In this document: positions 1 to 8,683 of the stretch, piece by piece
How the letters are laid out: every line of letters starts with the position of its first letter
Position numbering within the stretch: position 1 is the stretch's first letter
Assembly (NCBI GenBank): GCA_018663625.1
Contig: JABJPX010000079.1
Span: 1 to 58,920, forward strand
DNA from: Polaribacter sp.
GTDB taxonomy: Bacteria; Bacteroidota; Bacteroidia; Flavobacteriales; Flavobacteriaceae
Reading direction: 5' to 3'
DNA length: 58,920 nt
Position numbers and translations under genes: made by a program
Notes under the pieces: generated by a model
What the model saw: only the letters and a program-made list of their open reading frames with translations
Database searches by the model: none
Told to the model about the DNA's origin: nothing

Positions 1-141
1 CAAATCGTTTGCACCGTGCAATATTCCTAAAGAAACTATCAATACAAAAGCGACTGAATCCTCAACAAACTCGCCAAATTGGATGCTAAACCAAAAAAGG
101 AAAAACGTAAAAAACATCATAAAATTTTGGTAATTCCTCAT
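1..141 (-). CDS. blh: Brp/Blh-family beta-carotene 15,15'-dioxygenase, N-terminal fragment
   Basis: This is the first 47 codons of a minus-strand gene that leaves the window on the left. The product starts MRNYQNFMMFF, has a hydrophobic stretch, and reaches GILHGANDL at the window edge. That resembles the first His-containing motif of the Brp/Blh family, integral membrane enzymes that cleave beta-carotene to retinal. The neighbour is a divergent proteorhodopsin, which needs retinal, and PR-blh pairing is common in marine flavobacteria. The assignment rests on one short motif plus context, so it is a confident inference rather than a full-domain match. The ATG follows no obvious ribosome binding site, as is usual in this phylum. 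Confidence 0.72.
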   Translation of the reverse strand, partial: MRNYQNFMMFFTFFLFWFSIQFGEFVEDSVAFVLIVSLGILHGANDL

Positions 142-157
142 GATTTTGTAATTAATA

Positions 158-189
158 TTGTAAATTTAATAATAATTTTATTATATTTG
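158..189 (+). promoter_or_regulatory. Promoter of the proteorhodopsin gene
   Basis: A TTG at 158-160 and TATATTTG at 182-189 are separated by 21 nt. They match the Bacteroidota sigma-A consensus TTG / TAnnTTTG. The predicted start point near 196 leaves a leader of about 50 nt that begins with a small hairpin (TGGTG at 198-202, CACCA at 209-213). Confidence 0.7.
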
Positions 190-245
190 GAAGATAATGG
201 TGTTAAATCACCAAACATTTTACTAACTTAACCTTATATTTTATT

Positions 246-968
246 ATGAATTTATTAATGAATTTCTTATCAGTAGCGAAAATGAGTCCAGATGATTATG
301 TTGGATTTACCTTTTTTGTGGGATGTATGGCCATGATGGCTGCATCGGCATTCTTCTTCTTGTCAATGAGTAGTTTTGACAAAAAATGGAGAACTTCCAT
401 TTTAGTTTCAGGACTTATTACGTTCATTGCTGCAGTACATTATCTTTACATGAGAGATTATTGGGCATCAAACGCAGAATCTCCAACATTTTTCCGTTAC
501 GTAGACTGGGTATTAACCGTACCTTTAATGTGTGTTGAATTTTATTTAATTCTTAAAGTAGCTGGAGCCAAAAAGTCGTTAATGTGGAGAATGATCTTCT
601 TATCTGTAGTCATGTTAGTTACAGGTTACATTGGTGAAGTTTTAAGCCGAGATAATGCTTGGTTATGGGGACTTCTATCCGGAGCTGCATACTTTGTTAT
701 CGTTTATGACATCTGGTTAGGTAGTGCGAAAAAATTAGCTGTTGAGGCTGGAGGAGCTGTTTTACAAGCTCACAAAGCACTTTGCTGGTTTGTATTAGTT
801 GGATGGGCAATTTACCCATTAGGATACATGGCAGGAACACCAGGATGGTACGCTGATATTTTTGGTGGATTAAGCATGGATGTTATATACAACATTGGTG
901 ATGCTATCAACAAAATCGGTTTCGGACTTGTAGTGTATAACTTAGCAGTACAGAGTTCTAACAAATAG
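246..968 (+). CDS. Proteorhodopsin, green-absorbing light-driven proton pump
   Basis: Seven-helix retinal protein of 240 aa in the inner membrane; it pumps protons outward in light. Helix C carries RYVDWVLTVPL with D87 (proton acceptor, D97 of the reference PR), T91 and E98 (proton donor), the DTE pattern of an H+ pump and not the NDQ pattern of flavobacterial Na+ pumps. M95 sits at the spectral-tuning position (105) and predicts green absorption. H65 matches the conserved His that interacts with the acceptor Asp. The Schiff-base lysine is K223 in GDAINKIGFG. The gene has its own promoter and a strong terminator, so it is monocistronic. MNLLMNF could also start at M5; the first ATG is kept. 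Confidence 0.97.
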   Translation: MNLLMNFLSVAKMSPDDYVGFTFFVGCMAMMAASAFFFLSMSSFDKKWRTSILVSGLITFIAAVHYLYMRDYWASNAESPTFFRYVDWVLTVPLMCVEFYLILKVAGAKKSLMWRMIFLSVVMLVTGYIGEVLSRDNAWLWGLLSGAAYFVIVYDIWLGSAKKLAVEAGGAVLQAHKALCWFVLVGWAIYPLGYMAGTPGWYADIFGGLSMDVIYNIGDAINKIGFGLVVYNLAVQSSNK

Positions 969-988
969 AGTATTTACTCAAAAAAAAC

Positions 989-1020
989 AATCCCAAGAGT
1001 TTATACTCTTGGGATTTTTT
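989..1020. terminator. Bidirectional terminator between proteorhodopsin and sdaA
   Basis: Perfect 12-bp stem AATCCCAAGAGT / ACTCTTGGGATT with a TTAT loop. It has T's on the plus side and an A-run on the left, so it can end both convergent transcripts. Confidence 0.9.
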
Positions 1021-1043
1021 TGTTTAAATCTTAATTAAAAAAG

Positions 1044-2468
1044 TTAGCAATCTACCATCCTAACAGTAATTGCCAAACCTCCTTCAGAGGTTTCTTTGTA
1101 ATTTTTATTCATATCCTTAGCGGTTTCCCACATTGTATCAATCACTTTATCCAAAGGCACTTTCACCTCTTTTGGATCTGTTTCTAAAGCCATTTCAGCA
1201 GCATTAATTGCTTTAATTGCCCCCATTGCATTTCTTTCTATACAAGGTATTTGTACCAAGCCACCAATTGGATCACAGGTCAAACCAAGATGATGTTCCA
1301 TAGCAATCTCCGCTGCAACCAAGCATTGGGCAGGCGATCCACCCAACAACTCTGTTAATGCCGCCGCAGCCATTGCTGATGAAACCCCAATTTCTGCTTG
1401 ACACCCACCCATTGCTGCTGAAATTGTCGCATTTTTCTTAAAAATACTTCCAATTTCACCAGCTGTTAGCAAAAATTTTTTAATGTGCTCAAAATCTGCT
1501 TTATGATTTTCTATCACCAAATAGTACATTAAAACAGCAGGAATAACGCCCGCACTTCCATTGGTTGGGGCTGTAACTACGCGACCTAAAGAAGCATTCA
1601 CTTCATTTGCTGATAGCGCAAAACAACTTACCCATTTTAAAATTTCCCGAAATTTTACTTCTGTACTCCTAATAGCCCTAATCCAATCTTCCGAACTTGT
1701 ATACGAAGTATCTTTAATCAACTTAACATGGGTATCGAAAGCACGCCTTTTGACATTAAGTCCACCAGGTAAAACACCTTTTGTATGACAGCCAAGATAC
1801 ATACACTCTAACATTGTAGTCCAAATACGGTGCAACTCAGCATCTATTTTAGCTGGAGCATTTAATACCAATTCATTCTGAAGGACAATCTCAGAAATTG
1901 CTAAATTTTCTTGCTCGCAATATCGCTCTAACTGTCTCGCTCGATTTATAGGATATGGGAAATTTTGTTTTGTCACTTCAATTTCATCTACTAACGAATC
2001 ATCTTCTTGAATGATAAATCCACCACCAATTGAATAATAGGTTTCTTTGGAAATAAGTTCCTTATTTTGAAATGCAGTGAATGTCATTCCGTTAGGGTTG
2101 AAAGGAAGAAACTCTTTATTAAATTGAATTTTATCAATAGAAAAAGAGATCATTTTCTCATTATTCAAGTACAATAAAGAAGTGTCTTTAACTGCTGCAA
2201 TAATGGTATCTATTTCTTCAATTGGAATGAACTCAGGATCTGCACCGCTTAAACCTAGTAAGATTGCAGAATCTGTAGCATGGCCTCTTCCTGTTAATGA
2301 CAAAGAACCGTAAAGGTCTACTTTAATTTCATCAACCAATAAAAAACAACTTGATTCTTTTAATTTTGAAATCCATTGTTGCGCTGCTCTCCAAGGACCT
2401 AATGTATGCGAACTTGAGGGCCCCACACCAATTTTGAGCATATCGAAAATACTAATAAATTGCGACAT
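1044..2468 (-). CDS. sdaA: L-serine ammonia-lyase (iron-sulfur dependent, single chain)
   Basis: Deaminates L-serine to pyruvate and ammonia using a [4Fe-4S] cluster. At 474 aa it has the full single-chain layout: an N-terminal beta domain starting SIFDMLKIGVGPSSSHTLGP, then the catalytic alpha domain with APTNGSAGVIPA, GGCQAEIGVSSAMAAAA and CDPIGGLVQIPCIERNAM. These supply the cluster cysteines. The protein ends in ...VRMVDC. In characterised family members a C-terminal Cys tail occupies the active site in the resting enzyme, so the terminal Cys is probably functional. It lies convergent to proteorhodopsin and shares its terminator. It would connect serine made by the SerB-SerA fusion (14.6-16.5 kb) to pyruvate. 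Confidence 0.96.
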   Translation of the reverse strand: MSQFISIFDMLKIGVGPSSSHTLGPWRAAQQWISKLKESSCFLLVDEIKVDLYGSLSLTGRGHATDSAILLGLSGADPEFIPIEEIDTIIAAVKDTSLLYLNNEKMISFSIDKIQFNKEFLPFNPNGMTFTAFQNKELISKETYYSIGGGFIIQEDDSLVDEIEVTKQNFPYPINRARQLERYCEQENLAISEIVLQNELVLNAPAKIDAELHRIWTTMLECMYLGCHTKGVLPGGLNVKRRAFDTHVKLIKDTSYTSSEDWIRAIRSTEVKFREILKWVSCFALSANEVNASLGRVVTAPTNGSAGVIPAVLMYYLVIENHKADFEHIKKFLLTAGEIGSIFKKNATISAAMGGCQAEIGVSSAMAAAALTELLGGSPAQCLVAAEIAMEHHLGLTCDPIGGLVQIPCIERNAMGAIKAINAAEMALETDPKEVKVPLDKVIDTMWETAKDMNKNYKETSEGGLAITVRMVDC

Positions 2469-2600
2469 TCATAATTATTTATAAATAAAGTATGTAAATG
2501 TAAAAAATATAGCTATAAAATTACTGTTTTTTTACACATAATAAAACACTTTACCTGCGCTATAAATTTTCAATAACAAATTTTAAAGAAATAAATAAAA

Positions 2601-2942
2601 CTATAAATCGTAAATCAATGCTTTGTTGTACCGCACTACCAATAAATAATATACAACAGCTCTGTATTTTTTTCTTTCAGTTACACCAATGCACTTTATG
2701 ACTTCGTTAATACCAATATCAAGATCTTCGATATCTGCCAGACCTAACTTCTTAATGAGGAAATTATTCTTCACAGTCAGTAACTCATTTACATCAGAAC
2801 TTGAAACGGTTTCTGCATCTTTTTTATAGATCGAAGGGCCTAATCCTTTGGTAACCGCCCTCAATAAGTCAGTATTTGAATGGAGATTCCTGTCCTCCAT
2901 AAACTTCTTGTACAATGCTACTTTTTCTTCTAATTTGCTCAT
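2601..2942 (-). CDS. DUF2853 family protein
   Basis: A 113-aa soluble, helical, charged protein. Features typical of DUF2853 are visible: the N-terminal MSKLEEKVALYKKFM, the central TKGLGPSIYKKDAETVS, then NFLIKKLGL and KYRAVVYYLLV near the C terminus. The length is that of the family. No catalytic residues or membrane segments are seen and the function is unknown. It is divergent from dnaK across a 243-nt regulatory gap, so elements there could serve both genes. Confidence 0.85.
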   Translation of the reverse strand: MSKLEEKVALYKKFMEDRNLHSNTDLLRAVTKGLGPSIYKKDAETVSSSDVNELLTVKNNFLIKKLGLADIEDLDIGINEVIKCIGVTERKKYRAVVYYLLVVRYNKALIYDL

Positions 2943-3054
2943 TTTTTTTTATTTAGTAAACTACACTCTTTTCTCTTATTGTAGAACTAACCAAATATAA
3001 GAAAACAATTAATCAAAAACATAAAGCGAAAAAGCAAGCAAGTTTATTGTTTTT

Positions 3055-3111
3055 ATGTCAAAATGTCATCTATTTAAAATCGATTCAATTGCAAAGACTG
3101 ACATTTGACAA
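3055..3111. promoter_or_regulatory. Paired TGTCA operator-like arms upstream of dnaK
   Basis: TGTCAAAATGTCA at 3056-3068 and TGACATTTGACA at 3099-3110 are near-perfect reverse complements, one A different, separated by 30 nt. Each arm also contains a tandem repeat of its pentamer. The pair sits just upstream of the sigma-54-like element and looks like a site for a dimeric or oligomeric regulator. Confidence 0.55.
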
Positions 3112-3121
3112 TTATTATGGG

Positions 3122-3137
3122 TTGGCACACACTTTGT
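3122..3137 (+). promoter_or_regulatory. Sigma-54-like -24/-12 promoter of dnaK
   Basis: TTGGCACACACTTTGT fits the RpoN consensus TGGCAC-N5-TTGC except for the last base (GG-N10-GT in place of GC). Transcription would begin near 3148 and leave a leader of about 38 nt. No TTG/TAnnTTTG promoter with good spacing was found in the gap. Confidence 0.5.
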
Positions 3138-3185
3138 CTATGGTAAGATGTTGAATCAAAAATGAATTTAATATAAATAAAGATT

Positions 3186-5090
3186 ATGAGTAAAATTATA
3201 GGAATAGATTTAGGAACAACGAATTCGTGTGTCTCAGTAATGGAAGGAAATGAGCCAGTTGTAATTCCTAATTCAGAAGGAAAAAGAACAACTCCCTCAA
3301 TCGTTGCATTTGTTGAAGGTGGAGAACGTAAAATTGGAGATCCTGCGAAAAGACAAGCAGTAACCAACCCAACCAAGACAGTTTATTCGATTAAGCGTTT
3401 TATGGGGAACAAATTCTCTGAATCATCGAAAGAAGTAAAGAGAGTACCTTATAAAGTAGTAAAAGGAGACAATGATACACCAAGAGTAGACATTGATGGT
3501 CGTTTATATACACCACAAGAAGTTTCTGCAATGGTGTTACAGAAAATGAAAAAAACAGCTGAGGACTATTTAGGAACTGATGTTTCTGAAGCTGTAATTA
3601 CAGTACCCGCTTACTTTAACGATGCACAAAGACAAGCAACAAAAGAAGCAGGTGAAATTGCAGGATTAAAAGTACGAAGAATTATAAACGAACCAACTGC
3701 AGCTGCATTAGCATACGGTTTAGACAAGTCTAATGATGACAAGAAAATTGTTGTTTTTGATTTTGGTGGTGGAACACATGATGTTTCTATCTTAGAATTA
3801 GGAGATGGTGTTTTTGAAGTATTGGCTACTGATGGAGATACGCATTTAGGTGGAGATGATGTTGATGAGAAGATCATTAACTGGTTGGCTGAAGAGTTTA
3901 AAGCGGAGGAAAACATGGACTTAAGAGAAGATCCAATGTCTTTACAACGTTTAAAAGAGGCTGCTGAAAAAGCGAAGATTGAATTATCTAGCACAACTTC
4001 TTCTGAAATTAACTTACCTTATATTACAGCTACTGCAAGCGGACCAAAACACTTGGTAAGAACCTTGTCAAGAGCTAAATTTGAGCAGTTAATTGACGAT
4101 TTAGTAAAAAGAACAATCAAGCCATGTCAAACAGCGTTAAAAAATGCTGATTTAACAATTTCAGACATTGATGAAGTTGTTTTAGTTGGTGGTTCTACAA
4201 GAATCCCTGCAGTACAAGAAGCGGTAGAGAAGTTCTTCGGAAAATCTCCAAGTAAAGGTGTAAACCCTGATGAAGTAGTTGCCTTAGGAGCTGCGATTCA
4301 AGGTGGAGTTTTATCTGGTGATGTAAAAGATGTATTGTTATTAGACGTTACTCCTTTATCATTAGGGATTGAAACAATGGGGAATGTATTCACAAAGTTA
4401 ATTGATGCAAACACAACCATACCTACCAAAAAATCTCAAGTATTCTCAACAGCAGTAGACAACCAACCATCTGTAGAAATACATGTTTTACAAGGAGAGA
4501 GAGCAATGGCTGCAGATAACAATACAATTGGACGTTTCCATTTAGATGGTTTACCTCCAGCACAAAGAGGAGTTCCTCAAGTTGAAGTAACGTTTGATAT
4601 CGACGCCAATGGTATTATTAAGGTATCTGCTTTAGACAAAGGAACTAATAAATCTCATGAAATTAGAATTGAAGCATCTTCAGGATTATCTGAAGAAGAG
4701 ATCGCTAAGATGAGACAAGAAGCAGAAGAAAATGCCGATTCTGATAAAGCTGCAAAAGAGACTGCAGAAAAAATCAACGAAGCAGATTCTATGATTTTCC
4801 AAACAGAAAAGCAATTAAAAGAATTTGGAGAAAAATTATCTGACGATAAAAAAGGACCTATCGAAGCAGCTTTAGTAGAATTAAAAGCAGCACATGAGTC
4901 TAGAGATTTAGCACAAATTGATACTGCATTAGCAACTATCAACGAGGCTTGGAAAGTTGCATCTGAAGAGATGTATGCAGCACAAGGTGGCGCTGAAGGA
5001 GCAAATCCAGGAGCAGAGCAACAAGGGCAACCAGAAGCTGATGCGCAAGGAGACAATGTAGAAGATGTAGACTTTGAAGAAGTTAAGTAA
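3186..5090 (+). CDS. dnaK: Molecular chaperone DnaK (Hsp70)
   Basis: ATP-dependent cytosolic chaperone of 634 aa. The N-terminal actin-like ATPase domain starts [17 protein letters not shown] and contains [50 protein letters not shown] and [13 protein letters not shown]. The linker [18 protein letters not shown] leads into the substrate-binding domain. A Gly/Gln/Ala-rich tail ends in [10 protein letters not shown], close to the usual EEVKK end. Neither grpE nor dnaJ is adjacent, so the gene stands alone with its own promoter region and terminator. The sigma-54-like promoter and paired TGTCA repeats upstream suggest stress control of a kind different from CIRCE/HrcA. Confidence 0.99.
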   Translation: MSKIIGIDLGTTNSCVSVMEGNEPVVIPNSEGKRTTPSIVAFVEGGERKIGDPAKRQAVTNPTKTVYSIKRFMGNKFSESSKEVKRVPYKVVKGDNDTPRVDIDGRLYTPQEVSAMVLQKMKKTAEDYLGTDVSEAVITVPAYFNDAQRQATKEAGEIAGLKVRRIINEPTAAALAYGLDKSNDDKKIVVFDFGGGTHDVSILELGDGVFEVLATDGDTHLGGDDVDEKIINWLAEEFKAEENMDLREDPMSLQRLKEAAEKAKIELSSTTSSEINLPYITATASGPKHLVRTLSRAKFEQLIDDLVKRTIKPCQTALKNADLTISDIDEVVLVGGSTRIPAVQEAVEKFFGKSPSKGVNPDEVVALGAAIQGGVLSGDVKDVLLLDVTPLSLGIETMGNVFTKLIDANTTIPTKKSQVFSTAVDNQPSVEIHVLQGERAMAADNNTIGRFHLDGLPPAQRGVPQVEVTFDIDANGIIKVSALDKGTNKSHEIRIEASSGLSEEEIAKMRQEAEENADSDKAAKETAEKINEADSMIFQTEKQLKEFGEKLSDDKKGPIEAALVELKAAHESRDLAQIDTALATINEAWKVASEEMYAAQGGAEGANPGAEQQGQPEADAQGDNVEDVDFEEVK

Positions 5091-5182
5091 GTAGTGAACC
5101 AATAACGCCTGAGTGTTGTTGAGTAAATCGCTTATCCCCTATTTTTTTTGGGACCTTTTAAAAGAATCATTTTTTAAATAGC

Positions 5183-5217
5183 AAAAACGCAATCATTCAT
5201 TTGATTGCGTTTTTTTA
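5183..5217 (+). terminator. dnaK terminator
   Basis: Stem AAAAACGCAATCA / TGATTGCGTTTTT with loop TTCATT, followed by further T's. It separates dnaK from the following small gene. Confidence 0.9.
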
Positions 5218-5269
5218 TGCAACAAACGAAAAGAACCTACTTATTTTCTGTGCAATCTTTTCCTAAATT

Positions 5270-5854
5270 ATGAAATTGCTTCAGTATATTCGTAAAAACA
5301 TTTTTAATTATATTAATAAAAAACCCTTATTGAAAACCTATAATCAATCCAATTTCTTTAAACACACCTTTTGTGAATTTATACAGAAAGATGACTTTTC
5401 TTTTCCAGAAAAAACAAATTACAAAAGTAAATCAGAGAGTCGTTACTTTTACACAGAAGAAGGTGTTTACCGTAAATCAAACCATTGGGGAAGAGTTGCC
5501 AATTGCAGGTGGAAATTGATTGCTAAAGAAGACTACAAAAACCAAACAACCGGGATTGGTTTTGCCAAGTGGACTGATTTTTATCCTATTCATTCTAAAG
5601 AAAAGATATTTTTTATTGACGTTAACTTTGATAAAAAAACGGCAGAAATCAAATCAAATCAAAAAACCTCAACCACCCATTTATTTAATTTCCCTGAAGC
5701 AATAAAAAGAAAAAAACAAATAACACATTTATTCAAAGAAACTAAATGGGCGAACTACTTTGAGATGGATCTTACTGAATTGCGATGTGCAATTATTTCA
5801 GAATACATTCACTCAGATAAAACATTACAACAAATTAAGAAAACGCATTCCTAA
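5270..5854 (+). CDS. Conserved hypothetical protein
   Basis: 194 aa, basic and aromatic-rich, with no signal peptide or membrane helix. The N-terminal 25 residues are Lys/Asn-rich (MKLLQYIRKNIFNYINKK). The most structured-looking part is ESRYFYTEEGVYRKSNHWG followed by RVANCRWKL and TGIGFAKWTDFYPIHSKEKIFF, with many Trp and Tyr residues. I do not recognise a characterised family; I have the impression of similar proteins in other flavobacteria but cannot verify it. It begins 53 nt after the dnaK terminator and is followed 14 nt later by a GyrI-like gene, so the two may be cotranscribed. Confidence 0.8.
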   Translation: MKLLQYIRKNIFNYINKKPLLKTYNQSNFFKHTFCEFIQKDDFSFPEKTNYKSKSESRYFYTEEGVYRKSNHWGRVANCRWKLIAKEDYKNQTTGIGFAKWTDFYPIHSKEKIFFIDVNFDKKTAEIKSNQKTSTTHLFNFPEAIKRKKQITHLFKETKWANYFEMDLTELRCAIISEYIHSDKTLQQIKKTHS

Positions 5855-5868
5855 AAAATAAGAATAAA

Positions 5869-6333
5869 ATGAAAACAAATACGGTTGTAAAACAAGTCGA
5901 AACATTAGCTCTTGCTGCCATTTCCTACAAAGGAAAAATGGATGCTATTGGAGCGGTTTATGATCGACTCGTTCAGTGGGCGGCTCCAAAAGGATTGATC
6001 AATGAGGACACAAAAATGGTCACTATTTATCATGACAGTCCCAAAACAACCGATTCAAGCTCCTTACGAATTAGCGCCTGCATTGTCTTAAACAAACCAA
6101 TATCTGTTGAAGGAGAAATAACACAAAAAACTCTAGAAAGTACAAAATGTCTTGTTTCAAGCTTAGAAATTACCCCCATGCAATTTCAACAAGCTTGGGA
6201 GGCTTCATTTGCATGGATGCTTAAAAATGGATATCAAAAATCAACAATAGCTCCGTTTGAAATTTACTACAACAATGCACAAGAGCATCCAGAAAATAAA
6301 TTTATTGTAGATTTATGTATTCCTATTTTGTAG
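5869..6333 (+). CDS. GyrI-like / AraC effector-binding domain protein
   Basis: A 154-aa stand-alone small-molecule-binding domain of the SHS2/GyrI superfamily. The pattern is typical: an early strand (KQVETLALAAISYKG), a helix (IGAVYDRLVQWAAPKGLI), DTKMVTIYHDSP, the strand LRISACIVLNKPI, a second helix (QFQQAWEASFAWMLKNGY) and a closing FEIYYNNAQEHPENKFIVDLCIPI. No DNA-binding HTH is attached, so it is not itself an AraC regulator. The ligand is unknown. It lies between an unidentified gene and a DUF2141 gene on the same strand. Confidence 0.8.
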   Translation: MKTNTVVKQVETLALAAISYKGKMDAIGAVYDRLVQWAAPKGLINEDTKMVTIYHDSPKTTDSSSLRISACIVLNKPISVEGEITQKTLESTKCLVSSLEITPMQFQQAWEASFAWMLKNGYQKSTIAPFEIYYNNAQEHPENKFIVDLCIPIL

Positions 6334-6369
6334 GTAGAAAATCGCTAAAAAAATCTAGAAACAACCCAT

Positions 6370-6789
6370 ATGAAGAAAATAATTTTAATGACGGCATTCA
6401 TTTTTAGTGTTTTTTTAACAGCGAATGCACAAGAAGAAACATTTCAGATAACAGTTTTTATTAGTGGATTAGAATCCAATGAAGGGCAAGTTTTAATTGC
6501 ACTGCACAATAAAAAAGCACAATTTCTAAAAATCGATTTTAAAAATGCAATCACAAAAATTATTGATAAAAAAGTGACGTATACTTTCAAAGAAATCCCA
6601 AAAGGAGAATACGCAATTGCTGTTTTTCACGACAAGAATAGTAATGAAAAAATGGATGTCAATTTCTTTGGAATCCCAAAAGAAGCCTACGGATGCTCTA
6701 ACAATGCAAAAGGGTTTATGGGCCCTCCAAAATATGAAGATGCAAAATTTCTATTAACAGAAAATAGCAGCATACGAATAGAGATTTAA
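6370..6789 (+). CDS. DUF2141 domain exported protein
   Basis: 139 aa. The N terminus MKKIILMTAFIFSVFLTANAQ is a clear Sec signal peptide with a probable cut after ANA. The mature part is a beta-sandwich-like DUF2141 domain with GQVLIALHN, the diagnostic GEYAIAVFHDKNSNEKMD and NFFGIPKEAYGCSNNAKG. These proteins are periplasmic or surface proteins of unknown function, common in Bacteroidota. It is the last gene of the plus-strand group and is convergent with the kynurenine cluster, with no clear hairpin in the 30-nt gap. Confidence 0.9.
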   Translation: MKKIILMTAFIFSVFLTANAQEETFQITVFISGLESNEGQVLIALHNKKAQFLKIDFKNAITKIIDKKVTYTFKEIPKGEYAIAVFHDKNSNEKMDVNFFGIPKEAYGCSNNAKGFMGPPKYEDAKFLLTENSSIRIEI

Positions 6790-6819
6790 TTCGTTTTAAG
6801 TATGCTTTATAACGTTCAA

Positions 6820-7911
6820 TTATTTTTTTGAAAGTATCTTATTCGTCAAGTCTTGCTTCGCTTTTTCATCGTCACCAAACAACCACTGAAGTGTATTGTC
6901 TTCCCAGATTTGGTCGTATTGTTTCTCATTAATAATCTGTCTGTCTTTCGCCAAATCTAAAATTTTTCCAGGATAGGAAGATTGCGCATCACTCTCCATT
7001 TCTCCCAATGGATATGGGTCATCCAACCCCATAATCACCTGACTAGAACCCTGTTTATCAATCATTAAATTTAGAGAATCCGTATCATGTACCAAAGTGT
7101 CGAAAAAAATATTTTTATGCCCCACCGCTTTTCTCGGGTGTGTTTTCCCTTCAAACAAATCCGGTCTTCCATCAAAACCCTGAATACGTCTTCCTAAGTT
7201 CATCTGTGCCAATTGACCACCATGTGCAAAACAAGTTCTAATATTTTTAAACCGCTCTTGCATTCCGTTTAAAGTATAAAAATGATAGGCATCGCCACAT
7301 TGAGCCAACATCCAAATTAAATGAAAACGCCAATTGGTATTTTCTAATTTTATCATTTTATCGCCGTCATAAGGATGAATTTCAATCGCTAATTTATATT
7401 TGTCTGCCAATTCAAAAATTCGATCATTTTCCTTATCAAAAACACAACGCCATTGCCCAATAGAATCCATAAAATGTGTTGGCAAGCACAATACCCTCAA
7501 GCCCAGTTCTTCTACACAGCGCTCTATTTCGTACAAAGCTCCTTGAATAAAACCAGGATGTACCACAAAACCACAGGTAAACTTATCAGGATGGTCGTAC
7601 TGTACTTTCGCATTAAAATCATTTTGAAAACGCAATGCTTTTTTCATTTCTTCTAACCGCAAACCGTTTCCATACAACTGAGAGAGATTCAAAACCACCG
7701 CATGGTCCAGCTTATTTTTTTCCATCCACAACAACTTCTCATCTAAGAAAAAGCTAGAGTCAGTAACCGGACGTTTCCATCCTTTTTGCAACATATGCTT
7801 TCGTTCGTCATCTACCCAAAAAATCTCCTTGTCTTTCATAAACTGAGGAATTTGCTCTGGATAAGGTAATAAATGTGAATGTCCGTTTATGCGTAGTTTT
7901 CGTTTTTCCAT
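6820..7911 (-). CDS. 2-amino-3-carboxymuconate-6-semialdehyde decarboxylase (ACMSD)
   Basis: Metal-dependent amidohydrolase-fold decarboxylase of 363 aa. It removes CO2 from ACMS, the product of 3-hydroxyanthranilate dioxygenase, to give 2-aminomuconate semialdehyde. Metal ligands visible are H11 and H13 in NGHSHLLP, the His of AIEIHPYDGD, the His of TCFAHGGQLAQM and the Asp of IMGLDDPYPLGEM, matching the HxH...H...H...D arrangement of ACMSD. Cluster position supports the call: it is the last gene of the minus-strand kynurenine cluster, after the dioxygenase. By diverting ACMS it would limit spontaneous quinolinate formation. Confidence 0.93.
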   Translation of the reverse strand: MEKRKLRINGHSHLLPYPEQIPQFMKDKEIFWVDDERKHMLQKGWKRPVTDSSFFLDEKLLWMEKNKLDHAVVLNLSQLYGNGLRLEEMKKALRFQNDFNAKVQYDHPDKFTCGFVVHPGFIQGALYEIERCVEELGLRVLCLPTHFMDSIGQWRCVFDKENDRIFELADKYKLAIEIHPYDGDKMIKLENTNWRFHLIWMLAQCGDAYHFYTLNGMQERFKNIRTCFAHGGQLAQMNLGRRIQGFDGRPDLFEGKTHPRKAVGHKNIFFDTLVHDTDSLNLMIDKQGSSQVIMGLDDPYPLGEMESDAQSSYPGKILDLAKDRQIINEKQYDQIWEDNTLQWLFGDDEKAKQDLTNKILSKK

Positions 7912-8007
7912 CTTGTTATCATTACCAGGCTTTTACCTAGCAGGTTTTAATTTATTTAACTAATTCGTCATTTTTTTATGAAAGACAAAAGTGCAATGTT
8001 TTACTTT

Positions 8008-8523
8008 TTAAGGGGCTTGCATTACTGTCCCACAAGCATCACAAGTACATTTTTGTTTGTCTGAATAAAATCCATCAAAAATGATCGGCATATCTGTTTC
8101 AATATTATCCAATGCGAACGGCTCTCTATACAATGCATTTCCACAGTTTTCACAATACCATTCTAACGCATCCAACATGCCTTCAGACCGAGGGTATTCG
8201 ATCACTAGACCAACAGTATTTTCCTTTCTTTGCGGAGAATGTGGCACTCTCGCAGGCAGTAAATAAATATCCCCTTCATTGATTGCTACATCAGTCATCT
8301 TTCCATTTTTATCAATGATTTTTAAAACCATATCACCTTCAACTTGATAAAAAAACTCTGGTGTTTCATTGTAATGATAATCTTTTCGGTTATTAGGACC
8401 ACCAACAACCATTACAATATATTCGCCCTGATCCCACACTTGCTTGTTTCCAACAGGCGGTTTTAACAAATGACGATGTTCATCAATCCACTTTTTAAAA
8501 TTTAAAGGCTGTACTAAATCCAT
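8008..8523 (-). CDS. 3-hydroxyanthranilate 3,4-dioxygenase
   Basis: Opens the ring of 3-hydroxyanthranilate to ACMS with an Fe(II) cupin centre. The 171-aa product from the ATG (MDLVQPLNFKKW) has the length of bacterial enzymes. A longer frame to 8619 begins with TTG and adds 32 residues unlike the family, so it was rejected. Fe ligands are H50, E56 and H95; R46 and R99 match substrate-binding arginines. The C terminus keeps the rubredoxin-like second iron site: C124/C127 (CENC) and C161/C164 (CDAC). All key residues are present, so it should be active. Confidence 0.96.
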   Translation of the reverse strand: MDLVQPLNFKKWIDEHRHLLKPPVGNKQVWDQGEYIVMVVGGPNNRKDYHYNETPEFFYQVEGDMVLKIIDKNGKMTDVAINEGDIYLLPARVPHSPQRKENTVGLVIEYPRSEGMLDALEWYCENCGNALYREPFALDNIETDMPIIFDGFYSDKQKCTCDACGTVMQAP

Positions 8524-8683
8524 TTTTTTATTTTTTATTTTACGTTCCAAAAAGTCGGGCTTTCCATTAAATATTTTTATACTTTCTCGATACATGACGC
8601 AAAAAATCGTGCTAATCAAAAATGCATAAAAAGACTTTGCATTTTCAAAATGATTGAATCCCTAACGCAAGAATTCTCTAAAT

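Noticed and set aside
3611..3994. Minus-strand ORF of 127 codons inside dnaK (also 4655-5056)
   Set aside because: Shadow frames of the strongly biased dnaK codons, Ser/Ala-rich, no promoter or family.
8524..8619. Longer start (TTG) for 3-hydroxyanthranilate dioxygenase
   Set aside because: The 32 extra residues do not resemble the family, and the numbering from the ATG at 8523 places H50, E56, H95 and R99 as in characterised enzymes.
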